Positions 16,831 through 29,618 of a stretch of DNA of 33,130 nt are shown here, piece after piece. The notes under the pieces are model-generated. The model made no database searches, was not told the DNA's origin, and saw nothing but the letters and a program-made list of their open reading frames with translations. This DNA is from Gammaproteobacteria bacterium (lineage in GTDB: Bacteria; Pseudomonadota; Gammaproteobacteria; JAJDOJ01): positions 1 to 33,130 of the forward strand of contig JAJDOJ010000148.1 of assembly GCA_022340215.1 (NCBI GenBank). Direction: 5' to 3'. The position numbers were made by a program, and so were the translations under genes. Numbering within the stretch: the first letter of the stretch is position 1; each line of letters opens with the position of its first letter.

Positions 16831-18038
16831 AGGTCGATATCGCGGTGTCGGGGGGCGGGATGGTGGGCGCGACATTCGCGAGCGCCTGCGCGGCCTCGGG
16901 TTTCCGTGTGGCGGTGATCGAAAACCGCGAACCGCCGCCGTTCAGGGATGCGGCGCCATTCGACCTTCGGGTCTCCGCCATCAGCCCCGGCACCGAGACG
17001 GTGTTCAGGACGCTGGGCGTCTGGCCCCTGATCGAGGCGCGCAGGACCTGCATCTACCGGCGCATGCACGTCAGGGATGCCGCCGGGCGCGGCGCAATCA
17101 CCTTCGAGGCCGCGAAACTGGGACACTCGCATCTCGGCCATATCATCGAGAACCCGGTGATTCAGGATGCACTGCGACAGCGACTGAAGACGCAGGATAC
17201 CGTCCACTGGTTGTGTCCGAATTCCCTGCGGGGATTCGAGGTCACCCCCGAAGCGGTCAACGTGGGACTGGACGACGGTAGGCGCATCGAGGCCAGACTG
17301 CTGGTCGGCGCGGACGGGGCACGATCCCCGACTCGACTACTGGCGGGGATCGGTTTCGAGTCCCGCGACTACCTTCAACGCGCCGTCGTGGCGACGGTGG
17401 AGACCGAGCACCCCCATTCGGGCACCACATACCAGCGCTTCCTCCCGAACGGACCGGTCGCGATGCTGCCCCTGGGCAAACGGCATTGTTCGATCGTATG
17501 GACGACGAGCGAAGGACAGGCGCGACGTCTGCTCGAGATGTCGGAAGGGGAATTCTGCGACCGTCTTTACGAGGCGAGCGAAGGTTACCTCGGGTCGATT
17601 CTCGGCACAGGCAGGCGAGCGGGCTTCCCGCTGCGTGGGGGACAGGCCCGGCCCTATGTCAGACCGCGCGTCGCGCTGGCGGGCGATGCCGCGCACACCA
17701 TCCATCCGCTCGCGGGCCAGGGCGTGAATCTGGGGATCATGGATGCCGCCACCCTGGCGGAGATCCTGGCCGGATCCACCCGTGATATCGGACACATCGC
17801 CACATTGCGTCGCTACGAGCGGACCCGCAGGGGTGACAATGAATTGATGATGCGTGCGATGGAAGGTTTCAACCTCCTGTTCGCGAGCACCCTGCCGCCG
17901 GTCACATGGATTCGCAGCGCAGGACTGTCGCTCACGGATGCCCTATCCCCCGTCAAGTCCCTGTTCATGCGGGTTGCGATGGACATCTCCGGAGAACGCC
18001 CCAGGCTCGCCCGCGGTTTGCCAATCACCTCACGGTAA
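16827..18038 (+). CDS. ubiI: UbiI/VisC-family FAD-dependent ubiquinone hydroxylase
   Basis: The second UbiH-family monooxygenase (403 residues) carries AVSGGGMVGATFASACAASG at the N-terminus, VGADGARSPTRLLAGIG in the middle and the full FAD motif GDAAHTIHPLAGQGVNLGIMD. Position after pepP-ubiH matches E. coli ubiI (visC), which hydroxylates C5 of the ring. UbiF/UbiM-like specificity cannot be excluded from sequence alone. The ATG overlaps the ubiH stop. No T-rich terminator follows; the next gene begins 226 bases later. Confidence 0.88.
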   Translation: MKVDIAVSGGGMVGATFASACAASGFRVAVIENREPPPFRDAAPFDLRVSAISPGTETVFRTLGVWPLIEARRTCIYRRMHVRDAAGRGAITFEAAKLGHSHLGHIIENPVIQDALRQRLKTQDTVHWLCPNSLRGFEVTPEAVNVGLDDGRRIEARLLVGADGARSPTRLLAGIGFESRDYLQRAVVATVETEHPHSGTTYQRFLPNGPVAMLPLGKRHCSIVWTTSEGQARRLLEMSEGEFCDRLYEASEGYLGSILGTGRRAGFPLRGGQARPYVRPRVALAGDAAHTIHPLAGQGVNLGIMDAATLAEILAGSTRDIGHIATLRRYERTRRGDNELMMRAMEGFNLLFASTLPPVTWIRSAGLSLTDALSPVKSLFMRVAMDISGERPRLARGLPITSR

Positions 18039-18264
18039 TCCCCCCGCCCGGGAGATACGATGACGCATCGACAAGGGGCCACAGGGCCCCCGGGCCGGCT
18101 GAAGGACTCACACCCGGTTGAATGTTCCCCGCCGGAAAGCGGAGATCGCCCGGCCGGGCGCCTCGTCCCCCTGACCCCGAAGTCGGAATTCCGCCGATCC
18201 TGTGACAAAATCGGTGCCATTCGTAGTTCACTTCAGCGTGGCGCCTGCCACCCGAGGGATAGCA

Positions 18265-18714
18265 ATGATCGTCAGGACCGACCACCGAATCCAACCGTCA
18301 GTCGGATGTCTCCAGGCACGGTCCCGCCTGTCGCTCATCTGTCTCTGCGGGCTGCTCGCAGCCTGCACCGATCCGCCGGCCGAATCCACCGAGCCTGCGC
18401 AACCGCGCATCGAGAACCCCCAATCCGAGCGATCGACCCCTGCCATGAGGGTCTTTGTCGATCCGCAGACTGGTGAACTGCTGCCACCACAGCCCGAAGC
18501 GGAGAATCCCGCCGAAGCGGCCGAGGAAGATCAACCGGCGCTTGAAAACAATCGCGAATCGCTGCACGAACCGGTCACCTGGCCGGACGGTACGGTGTCC
18601 GTGCGCCCGGAACCGTCGAGTGTCCCGTATCACGGGATCAGCACCTGCCCGGACGGCTCGATTGCCGAGCAGTGCGCGGGTGACACCCCCGAATACCCTG
18701 GCGAGGACCGATGA
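18265..18714 (+). CDS. small lipoprotein, Pro/Glu-rich
   Basis: The 149-residue protein has a lipoprotein signal: LSLICLCGLLAACTDPP, with lipobox LAAC and Cys at about residue 35, so it is probably lipidated and anchored in a membrane facing the periplasm. The mature part is low in hydrophobic residues, rich in Pro and Glu, and contains VFVDPQTGELLPPQP and later STCPDGSIAEQCAGD with two Cys. The function is unknown. The ATG at 18265 has GAGGGAT upstream. Its stop overlaps the start of the metalloprotease gene by four bases, so the two are made together, suggesting the lipoprotein is a partner or inhibitor of the protease. Confidence 0.78.
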   Translation: MIVRTDHRIQPSVGCLQARSRLSLICLCGLLAACTDPPAESTEPAQPRIENPQSERSTPAMRVFVDPQTGELLPPQPEAENPAEAAEEDQPALENNRESLHEPVTWPDGTVSVRPEPSSVPYHGISTCPDGSIAEQCAGDTPEYPGEDR

Positions 18715-20270
18715 GCCGCACGCGGACTCTCGGCAGGCTGGCGAATGCCGCTATCCTGGCGGCCGGGATCTTCGCCGGAACCAGCGGGCTGGCGGCCGAT
18801 TTCACGATCCGCTACCTCGACGAACCTGGCAAGGGTTTCAATGACACCACCCCGATACTACCGGTGCCCGGAAACCCGGGGAACACCCTGGGTCAGCAGC
18901 GCCGCAATGTCATGAACCACGCCGTCACCGTCTGGGGCGACGTATTGGCGAGCGAGGTCGAGATCGTCGTCGATGCGTCGTTTTCGGACACCCTCGAGTG
19001 CACGTCAGACATGGCCGTGCTCGGCGGCGCAACCACCTCCATCCTGCTCTCGAATTTCTACGGTGCCCCCGAACCCGACACCTGGTACCCAGCCGCGCTG
19101 GCCGATGCGCTCGCCGGTAAGGATCTGTGCTCGGAACCGGGAAGCCGTTGTGCCGGGGAGGGAGACCTCGTCGCCGTATTCAACCGCAAACTCGACGATG
19201 ATCCCGAGTGTCTGAACAATGCACGAAGCTGGTATTACGGTCTGGACCATCAGCCCGGGAGCACCGGTCTTGACTTCCTCAACGTCCTCCTCCACGAAAT
19301 TGCACACGGGCTCGGTTTCCAGACATTCACCAACGAACTCACCGGCGGCTATTTCCGGAATCGACCCACGGTCTTCGACCGCTACGTTCGTGACCTGTCG
19401 AACCAGCAGACCTGGGTGCAGATGACGGCCGAACAGCGTGCCATCTCCGCTACCAATACAGGAAATGTGATCTGGGACGGCGAGGCGGTCGCCGCGGCCG
19501 CTTCGAACCTGATTGCCGGGAAGGCCGGCGGCGGCGTCGTCCTGCATACGCCCGATCCGCCTCGCCCGGGATCTTCCCTCTCACACTGGGATACCGAACT
19601 CGCCCCCAACGCCTTGATGGAACCCCGCCTCTCGGCCGACCTGAGATCTTCCACCAACCTCGATCTCACGCCTTGCGTACTCAAGGATCTGGGTTGGGAA
19701 CTCGCAGGTGGTGGAAGCTGCGCTGAGGACGTTCCGGCCTATGCGGAAATCCTGGTCTCATCCAGCGCACTTGACCTGGGTAGAACCGTACCGGGAAGAG
19801 CCACGAGTTTCGGCGTGCGGGTCGAGAATCCCGGTAAGGCACCGCTGCAAATCGGGCTGAGGGGAGAATCGGACGGACCTGACGCCCCGTTCTCCATCGC
19901 TTCCGATACCTGCAGCGGGCTGGCCCTCGCACAAGGCGAGGGTTGCGTCCTGGAGGTCCTGTTTGCCCCGACGCAGACCGGAACCTTTGATGGGAAGTTC
20001 GTGATTCCCTCGAACGATCCATCCAATCCGGCCTTGCCGATCACGCTGACCGCCAGCGCGGATAACGGTGATACTGCGGCTGGATCCGGTGAACCCACAA
20101 CCGGTGGCACGGGCAACGAGGTCACAAATGTACCAGAAGAGTCTTCCGATAGCGTCGGCGGTACGGGTGGCGGCGGGGCGTTGTTCGCGCTGCTCCCGCT
20201 GCTTCTCCCCCTGGGAATGAGACGTGGCACCCGACACCGGGAAGGCGTGCGGGGGCTCCGGATCGGGTAA
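18711..20270 (+). CDS. secreted zinc metalloprotease-like protein with GlyGly-CTERM sorting tail
   Basis: The 519-residue protein starts with a signal peptide (cleavage near GLA-AD, residue 29). The zinc site is LLHEIAHGLGFQT with His195, Glu196 and His199, an HExxH motif with the following G-x-GF seen in metzincin-like secreted peptidases. Residues about 345-455 form an Ig-like domain of the choice-of-anchor D/ASH type (SSSALDLGRTVPGRATSFGV, then FAPTQTGTFDGKFVIPSNDP). The end is a Gly-rich stretch, a hydrophobic helix (ALFALLPLLLPLG) and MRR, the tripartite GlyGly-CTERM signal cut by rhombosortase, which sends proteins out by the type II route. A 15-residue basic tail after it is longer than usual. 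Confidence 0.83.
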   Translation: MSRTRTLGRLANAAILAAGIFAGTSGLAADFTIRYLDEPGKGFNDTTPILPVPGNPGNTLGQQRRNVMNHAVTVWGDVLASEVEIVVDASFSDTLECTSDMAVLGGATTSILLSNFYGAPEPDTWYPAALADALAGKDLCSEPGSRCAGEGDLVAVFNRKLDDDPECLNNARSWYYGLDHQPGSTGLDFLNVLLHEIAHGLGFQTFTNELTGGYFRNRPTVFDRYVRDLSNQQTWVQMTAEQRAISATNTGNVIWDGEAVAAAASNLIAGKAGGGVVLHTPDPPRPGSSLSHWDTELAPNALMEPRLSADLRSSTNLDLTPCVLKDLGWELAGGGSCAEDVPAYAEILVSSSALDLGRTVPGRATSFGVRVENPGKAPLQIGLRGESDGPDAPFSIASDTCSGLALAQGEGCVLEVLFAPTQTGTFDGKFVIPSNDPSNPALPITLTASADNGDTAAGSGEPTTGGTGNEVTNVPEESSDSVGGTGGGGALFALLPLLLPLGMRRGTRHREGVRGLRIG

Positions 20271-20350
20271 CGGGAAGCGGTTTACAAAGCAGGTTAACGG
20301 TTGCATGATTCCGCGCTGAACCACAATGATCGCAAGGGAGGATGTGCACC

Positions 20351-20815
20351 ATGGAGATTGGCCAGCAGGCACCTGACTTCTCGTTACCCGACTCCGATAT
20401 GACCAAGGTAAGCCTTGGCGATTACCGGGACAGAAACAATGTCGTACTCTTCTTCTATCCCAGGGACGACACCTCGGGCTGCACGATCGAGGCGCTGGAG
20501 TTCACCGATCTCCAGGACGAGTTCGATTCCCTGGATACCGTAGTGCTCGGGGTGAGCAAGGACAACTGCATGAGCCACGCGACCTTTCGGGACAAGCACG
20601 GGCTGTCGGTCCGCCTTCTGGCCGACGTCGAAGGCGAGGTCTGCGACGCCTATGGCGTATGGCGGGAGAGCAAGCGGGGCGACAAATCGGCCATGGGAAT
20701 CATTCGCTCCACGTTCATCATCGACCGGGAAGGCAAGCTGCGAGAGGCGATGTTCAACGTGCCCCACAAGGGACATGCGCAGGACGTCCTGGACCGGATA
20801 CGCGGACTGGACTGA
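20351..20815 (+). CDS. bcp: Bcp/PrxQ-type peroxiredoxin (thiol peroxidase)
   Basis: The 154-residue enzyme reduces hydrogen peroxide and organic peroxides using thioredoxin. The N-terminus is MEIGQQAPDFSLPDSD and the peroxidatic motif is FYPRDDTSGCTIEALEF with Cys44. Most Bcp enzymes carry the resolving Cys five residues later (CxxxxC); here that position is Leu (Cys44 to Leu49). Cys73 (GVSKDNCMSH) or the later Cys in GEVCDAYGVW could resolve instead, as in other PrxQ groups. The ATG at 20351 is nine bases after GGGAGG; the in-frame ATG at 20342 abuts that site and is unlikely. Confidence 0.92.
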   Translation: MEIGQQAPDFSLPDSDMTKVSLGDYRDRNNVVLFFYPRDDTSGCTIEALEFTDLQDEFDSLDTVVLGVSKDNCMSHATFRDKHGLSVRLLADVEGEVCDAYGVWRESKRGDKSAMGIIRSTFIIDREGKLREAMFNVPHKGHAQDVLDRIRGLD

Positions 20816-20844
20816 AACACGTTCGGCAGGGCACGGTTGCCATC

Positions 20845-21492
20845 GTGGAGCCGTCACCCGCAGGGGTGCGGGGCACCTCGAAACCAGCCGTGCGTGTCGT
20901 CGCGGCCCTTCTCGGATATGTCGTTCTCTTTGCCGCCGCCCCTGCATCGGGCGGAGAGATCGAATCGGTCCGCGTCTGGCGTGACGGCGGGCGTTACCTG
21001 TCCTCGATTCGGGCAGGCATTGACGCACCGCCCGCAGCGGTCTTCGCGGCAATGACCGACTACGGCCATCTCGCCCGGCTCAATCCGGCGGTGCGTAAGA
21101 GCCGGATCGTCGCGAGCTGGTCCGAACATCACCATCGCGTCTACACCGAGACCCGGCTCTGCGTGTTGTGGTTCTGCGCGACACTCGGACAGACCCAGGA
21201 CATGATTGGGCGCCCCGTCGACTCGCTGGAAGCGACCCTGGTGCCGCACACCGGCCACTTCAGCGAGGGTCACGCGCGATGGCGGTTCGAAGCGGGGTCG
21301 CCGGGTACGACCCGCCTGCGTTTCGACTCAGAGCTCGTGCCGGCCTTCTGGATGCCACCCGGCCTGGACGTCTGGATGCTGAGGCACATGATGGTCAGAG
21401 AAGCGGAACGCACGATTGAGGGACTGGAGACCGTGTATCGCAGCGAAGTCGCAGCAGAACCCGGAACCGCGGCTCAGCCGAAGAACCAGTAA
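20845..21492 (+). CDS. exported SRPBCC/START-like protein
   Basis: The 215-residue protein has an N-terminal signal-like segment (VRVVAALLGYVVLFAAAPASGG). It is followed by an SRPBCC lipid-binding fold of the polyketide cyclase/dehydrase type: IDAPPAAVFAAMTDYGHLARLNPAV near the start, a middle with RVYTETRLCVLWFCATLGQT, and the C-terminal helix VREAERTIEGLETVY. Such proteins bind a hydrophobic ligand; the ligand is unknown. The start is uncertain: the GTG at 20845 is chosen because it keeps the signal complete. It lies 29 bases after bcp, probably in one transcript, and its last 19 bases overlap the convergent membrane-protein gene. Confidence 0.75.
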   Translation: MEPSPAGVRGTSKPAVRVVAALLGYVVLFAAAPASGGEIESVRVWRDGGRYLSSIRAGIDAPPAAVFAAMTDYGHLARLNPAVRKSRIVASWSEHHHRVYTETRLCVLWFCATLGQTQDMIGRPVDSLEATLVPHTGHFSEGHARWRFEAGSPGTTRLRFDSELVPAFWMPPGLDVWMLRHMMVREAERTIEGLETVYRSEVAAEPGTAAQPKNQ

Positions 21493-22706
21493 CCCACCGC
21501 GATCGCGGTCGCGATGCCCGCGGCATCCGCCAGCAGGCCGCAGGTCACGGCGTGCCGGACGTTGCGGATCCCGACACTGCCGAAATAGACGGCCAGCACG
21601 TAGAAGGTCGTTTCCGTGCTCCCCTGTACGATCGCCGCGAGGGTCGCCGGAAACGAATCGACGCCGTGCGCATTCATCGTCTCCAGCATCATGGCCCGCG
21701 CCCCACTGCCGCTCAGGGGTTTCATCAGCGCGGTCGGCAGGGCGTCGACGAAACCCGTGTCCGCGCCTAAGGCCGAGACGGCCGCCGCCAGCATGGCGAT
21801 GGCTGCGTCCATCGCCCCACTTGCCCGGAAGACGCCGATGGCGACCAGCATGGCGACGAGATAGGGAATCAGGCCGACGGCAACATCGAATCCCTGTCGC
21901 GCCCCCTCGATAAACCGATCGTAGACCCCCACCCGCTGCCACGCGCCGGCGCCGATGAACGCGATGACGACGCAGAACAGCACCAGATTACCGATCAGCC
22001 CGGAGGTGGCGGACAGTTCCTCCGGGGTCAGTTGTGCCAGCCAGGTCAGCAACCCCGCCATGATCAGCGTGAACCCGCCGGCGTAGGCGAGGACAACGGG
22101 GTCCCGCACGTGCAGCCTCTGGAACCAGGCGACCGACAGCAGACCGGTAAGCGTGGATGCGGAGGTGGCCAGCAGGATCGGCACGAACACCGCGGTCGGA
22201 TCCGCTGATCCCTGCTGCGCGCGATACAGAAAGATGGTCACCGGCAGCAGGGTCACCGACGAGGTGTTGAGGACGAGGAAGAGGATCTGCGCGTCGGTGG
22301 CCGTCTCCTTGCACGCATTGAGTTCCTGCAGGTCCTGCATGGCCTTCAGGCCCATCGGAGTCGCGGCATTGTCGAGCCCGAGCAGGTTGGCGGCCAGGTT
22401 CATCGTCACCGACCCCTGCGCGGCATGGCCCGCGGGCACCCCGGGCATGAGTCGGCGGAAGAACGGATCGAGCAGCCGGGCGAATACCGCAATCAGTCCC
22501 GCCTTTTCCGCAATTCGGAACAACCCCATCCAAAGGCAGAGTACACCGATCAGGCCGATCGAGATCTCCACGGCCAGGGAGGCCATCTCGTAAGTGGCGT
22601 CGACCATCAGCGAGAACACGTCTCCGGAACCGACCCACAACCACTGATAGAGCGCGGCCACTGCCGCGACGAAGAAGAAACCGGCCCAGATCAGCGAGAG
22701 TGCCAT
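21474..22706 (-). CDS. fused SpmA/SpmB-type nucleoside-recognition (Gate) membrane protein
   Basis: The 410-residue protein has about eight to ten membrane segments and two Gate domains, one in each half (first: VTMNLAANLLGLDNAATPMG; second: ALMKPLSGSGARAMMLETM with IVQGSTETTFYVLAVYFGSVG). In Bacillus these halves are two proteins, SpmA and SpmB, used in spore maturation. In non-sporulating bacteria the fused form is common and its transport substrate is unknown. The start at 22706 matches the family N-terminus (MALSLIWAGFFFVA). It lies 128 bases downstream of the ArsR gene on the same strand and converges with the SRPBCC gene, overlapping it by 19 bases. Confidence 0.9.
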   Translation of the reverse strand: MALSLIWAGFFFVAAVAALYQWLWVGSGDVFSLMVDATYEMASLAVEISIGLIGVLCLWMGLFRIAEKAGLIAVFARLLDPFFRRLMPGVPAGHAAQGSVTMNLAANLLGLDNAATPMGLKAMQDLQELNACKETATDAQILFLVLNTSSVTLLPVTIFLYRAQQGSADPTAVFVPILLATSASTLTGLLSVAWFQRLHVRDPVVLAYAGGFTLIMAGLLTWLAQLTPEELSATSGLIGNLVLFCVVIAFIGAGAWQRVGVYDRFIEGARQGFDVAVGLIPYLVAMLVAIGVFRASGAMDAAIAMLAAAVSALGADTGFVDALPTALMKPLSGSGARAMMLETMNAHGVDSFPATLAAIVQGSTETTFYVLAVYFGSVGIRNVRHAVTCGLLADAAGIATAIAVGYWFFG

Positions 22707-22834
22707 GCGCGAAACTCAGCGAGGGTTGGGAGTCGCACCGGGGTGCATGGCGTCAACAGCCCCCTTGGGATGCGTTCGTTCCGAATCTCCACAGTTCGAA
22801 CCCGGGCAAGGGGAATTGCTGGAGATCTGCTGGA

Positions 22835-23170
22835 CTAATCCTCAGGAGGCGGGTCCTGCAGGTTCGCGGGACAAAGCACGTTGCGCATGTTACCGATCAG
22901 CATCAGGAGCTGTTCGTTCCGGATGCGGTAGTAGACCCGGTTGGCCTCCTTCCGCGACTCGAGGATGTGCTTGTTCTTCAACTGGTCCAGGTGCTGAGAG
23001 ATGTTGCTCTGCGTGGTCCCCGTCTTCTCGACGATCTCCCCGACGGACATCTCCTGATCCTCGAGTGTGCACAAAATTCTCCACCTCAGGGGATGGGCCA
23101 TCGCCTTGAGCGCATTTGCGGTCAAAGCGGCGCCGGCGTCGGTCGGGTCCGGCGGCGGTAGCTCGGTCAT
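22835..23170 (-). CDS. ArsR/SmtB-family regulator with SqrR/BigR/YgaV-like cysteine pair
   Basis: The 111-residue protein is a winged helix: KAMAHPLRWRILCTLE, then EMSVGEIVEKTGTTQSNISQ as the recognition helix, and ANRVYYRIRNEQLLML as the wing. The cysteines are Cys34 in RILC and Cys100 in NVLCP. Their spacing of 66 and the surrounding residues match the dithiol of SqrR, BigR and YgaV, which sense persulfides by forming a tetrasulfide bridge. Classical metal sites (CxCxxC on alpha3) are absent. The ATG at 23170 has GGAG seven bases upstream. It follows the response regulator by 47 bases, so it probably shares a transcript with the kinase pair. Confidence 0.9.
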   Translation of the reverse strand: MTELPPPDPTDAGAALTANALKAMAHPLRWRILCTLEDQEMSVGEIVEKTGTTQSNISQHLDQLKNKHILESRKEANRVYYRIRNEQLLMLIGNMRNVLCPANLQDPPPED

Positions 23171-23217
23171 CTTTGATCTCCGGCAGATTGTTACCCAATT
23201 CGGTCAATGCGATTCGG

Positions 23218-24097
23218 TCATCGCGGCTTGGCTGCCTCGGCGGGCAGTTCCTCATTCTCTCGCACGTACCCGGACATGTCCTTGGCGATGCAGATGATAT
23301 CGGTAATGGCGCCGCCGGGGTCCTTCATGGCGGTGCGGGTGAGCTGGATCGGCACCCTGCATCCGTCACTGGCGATGAACCGCGCGTCGATACTGGTCAG
23401 GACGCCGCTTCGCACCAGGGCCTCCAGCCATGTCCCCATGAAGGCGCCAGCCTGGGTGTCCTCGTCCTCCTCGAAGACGTCCCCGATGGCCATCCCAAGA
23501 AGTTCATCGACCTCGTACTCGAGCATGCGACAGGCGGCCGGGTTCACGGACTTGATGACGCCGTCGGGGGTCAGGACGAGCAGCGCCTCGCCCATGGTGG
23601 TGATGATGTTCTCAAGATACTGGCGGGCCTGGTTGAGCTCCTCGGTGCGTCTGGCGACCTGCTCCTCGAGGATCTGGTTCAGTCGCCGCTCCTTGTCGAT
23701 CAGCCTGAAATAGGTACTGATCTTGTTGATGAGCAGATTGTCGTCGATCGGTTTGAGCAGGTAGTCGACCGCGCCGACCGAATAACCCTTGCGCTGGAAC
23801 TCGTGTGTCTTGAAGGCGGCCGTGAGAAAGATAACGGGAATGTCGCGGGTCTTCTTGCGGACCTTGAGCATCGTCGCCGTCTGGAAGCCATCCATCTCCG
23901 GCATCTGCACGTCCAGAATGACCAGATCGATTCCCGGTGTCGACAGCGCCATCTCGATCGCCTCCTTGCCGGAACTCGCCTCGAGGACCTCGGCATCGAC
24001 ATGCTTGGCAATCAGCGACTTGAGCGCGAACAGGTTATTCGCGTTGTCGTCCACCAGCAGCAGCTTGAATTCCGCATACCGGCCGTCTTTTACGGTG

Positions 24098-24126
<29 letters not shown>
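23218..24126 (-). CDS. response regulator with receiver and PAS domains
   Basis: The 302-residue protein has a receiver domain (residues about 20-135) with the acidic pair Asp26-Asp27 in LLLVDDNANN, phosphoacceptor Asp72 in VILDVQMPEMDG, Thr in FLTAAF and Lys125 in LLKPIDD, so it should be phosphorylatable. A coiled linker (RRLNQILEEQVARRTEELNQ) leads to a PAS domain (about 168-290: MGEALLVLTPDGVIKSVNPA, GMAIGDVFEE). No DNA-binding or enzymatic output is present. The start is either TTG at 24126, with GGAG seven bases upstream, or ATG at 24114. It overlaps the kinase gene and is the likely cognate partner. Confidence 0.88.
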
Positions 24127-28258
<4,132 letters not shown>

Positions 28259-28310
28259 AAGGGAGCCGGGTTCAGGGGCCATCCCGCACAAGGGATCACC
28301 GCCGCACGAA

Positions 28311-28637
28311 TCAATGCGTGTCGGCGAGTTCGAGGAAATAGCCGCTCCAGGAGAGCAGCAGAACTGCAACGAGGATGAGATCCAGGACCGTGATGCCGTT
28401 GAGACGCCGCCGCACGGTGGGTTCGGCCTCCACCATCCAGACGCGGGCCATCAGCAGGTCGAGCAGCACCCCCATGAACACGATCGGCACGATGACCGGC
28501 GCGATCAGTGTCGGGATGATCTCCCAGCCCTGGTACACGATCTCTCCGCCCGCCAGTGGCGACAGTGCCGCCAGGATAAGGACCAGTACCGCCAGCATCA
28601 GGCGCAATACGCCGAAGCGTTCCATCAGTATACTCAC
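28311..28637 (-). CDS. small membrane protein, three predicted transmembrane segments
   Basis: I do not recognise the family. The 108-residue product has hydrophobic segments at about residues 12-30 (LMLAVLVLILAALSPL), 38-62 (TLIAPVIVPIVFMGVLLDLL) and 82-102 (VLDLILVAVLLLSWSGYFLEL), with a positive loop (EPTVRRRLNG) between the second and third. The GTG at 28637 has GAGGG nine bases upstream, while the ATG at 28625 has only a weak site. A consensus TATAAT lies at 28707-28712 on the same strand. It converges with pgm, ending 52 bases from it, and diverges from the glycosyltransferase operon. Confidence 0.7.
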   Translation of the reverse strand: MSILMERFGVLRLMLAVLVLILAALSPLAGGEIVYQGWEIIPTLIAPVIVPIVFMGVLLDLLMARVWMVEAEPTVRRRLNGITVLDLILVAVLLLSWSGYFLELADTH

Positions 28638-28706
28638 GAAGCGTTTCCCTCGAATCACGTCCCTGCCGAAAGATCGGGAATGCCGACCGGCGCAGGTGCT
28701 CGGCGT

Positions 28707-28733
28707 ATTATACATACTGCCCGCCAGATCCAA
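28707..28733 (-). promoter_or_regulatory. sigma-70 promoter of the small membrane protein gene
   Basis: On the minus strand TTGGAT (28733-28728) precedes a perfect TATAAT (28712-28707) by 15 bases, a short spacer. The leader would be about 60 bases. The same AT-rich spot could also serve the divergent glycosyltransferase operon. Confidence 0.45.
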
Positions 28734-28763
28734 TGACGCGCGGCGGGATGTGGAGCCTCGGGG

Positions 28764-29618
28764 ATGATCGGACCCGCCGGCGTCTCGGTGGTCATCCCCA
28801 CTCGCGACCGCGCATACTGCCTGGGACGCGCGCTGGAATCGGTTCTGGACCAGACGGTGCCGCCCGGCGAGATCGTCGTCGTCGACGACGGGTCGGAGGA
28901 CGATACCCGCACCCTGGTGAACGGGTTTCCCGGGATACGCTACCTGCGGCAGGCCACCGGCGGGGTCAGTTCGGCGCGCAACCGCGGGATTCGTGAGGCT
29001 CGAGGCAGATGGCTCGCGTTCCTCGACTCGGACGACGCCTGGCGTCCCGAGAAGCTGGCCCGCCAGTGTGACGCCCTGTCGGCCCGCAGCGATTTCCTCG
29101 TCTGCCACACCGATGAGGTGTGGATTCGCCGGGGCCGGCGCGTCAATCCGATGCGCAAACACGCCAAGCACGGTGGCCGGATCTTTGACAAGTGCCTGCC
29201 CCGTTGCGTGGTCTCGCCCTCCGCCGCGATGATTCATCGCCGCGTGTTCGATACGGTAGGGACCTTCGATGAAGACCTCCCGGCCTGCGAGGACTACGAC
29301 CTATGGCTGCGGATCTGCGCCCGCTTCCCGGTTCTCTATATCGAAGACAGGCTGATCACGAAGTATGGCGGTCACGACGACCAGTTGTCCCGGCGCTACC
29401 GGGCCATGGACCGGTTCCGCCTGCGCGCGCTCGAAAAGCTGCTCGAGACGGGGGATCTCTGTGATGCGGATGCGGCGGCGGCCCGCGACACCCTGCTCGA
29501 AAAAACCGATATCCTCATCCGGGGCGCGCGAAAACACGGCAATCTCGATCTGCTGGCCCGCTGCGAGAGACTGCAATCGCGCTTCGCGCCCCCATTCGGC
29601 GGTTTTACGAGCGCATGA
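28764..29618 (+). CDS. family 2 glycosyltransferase
   Basis: The 284-residue enzyme has a GT-A fold: VSVVIPTRDRAYCLGRALES at the N-terminus, VVVDDGSEDDT for the nucleotide, GVSSARNRGIREARGRWLAF, the metal-binding DSDD in FLDSDDAWRPEKL, and EDYDLWLRICARF with the likely catalytic Asp. It should move a sugar from a nucleotide donor; the acceptor is unknown. No membrane segment is seen. The ATG at 28764 follows GGAG by about nine bases. Its stop overlaps the next start by four bases, so it is the first gene of a three-gene coupled operon. Confidence 0.9.
   Translation: MIGPAGVSVVIPTRDRAYCLGRALESVLDQTVPPGEIVVVDDGSEDDTRTLVNGFPGIRYLRQATGGVSSARNRGIREARGRWLAFLDSDDAWRPEKLARQCDALSARSDFLVCHTDEVWIRRGRRVNPMRKHAKHGGRIFDKCLPRCVVSPSAAMIHRRVFDTVGTFDEDLPACEDYDLWLRICARFPVLYIEDRLITKYGGHDDQLSRRYRAMDRFRLRALEKLLETGDLCDADAAAARDTLLEKTDILIRGARKHGNLDLLARCERLQSRFAPPFGGFTSA

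Noticed and set aside
22780-22815. GTTCGAAC motif resembling a tRNA T-arm
   Set aside because: The flanks do not pair as a T-stem and no acceptor or anticodon arm can be folded around it.
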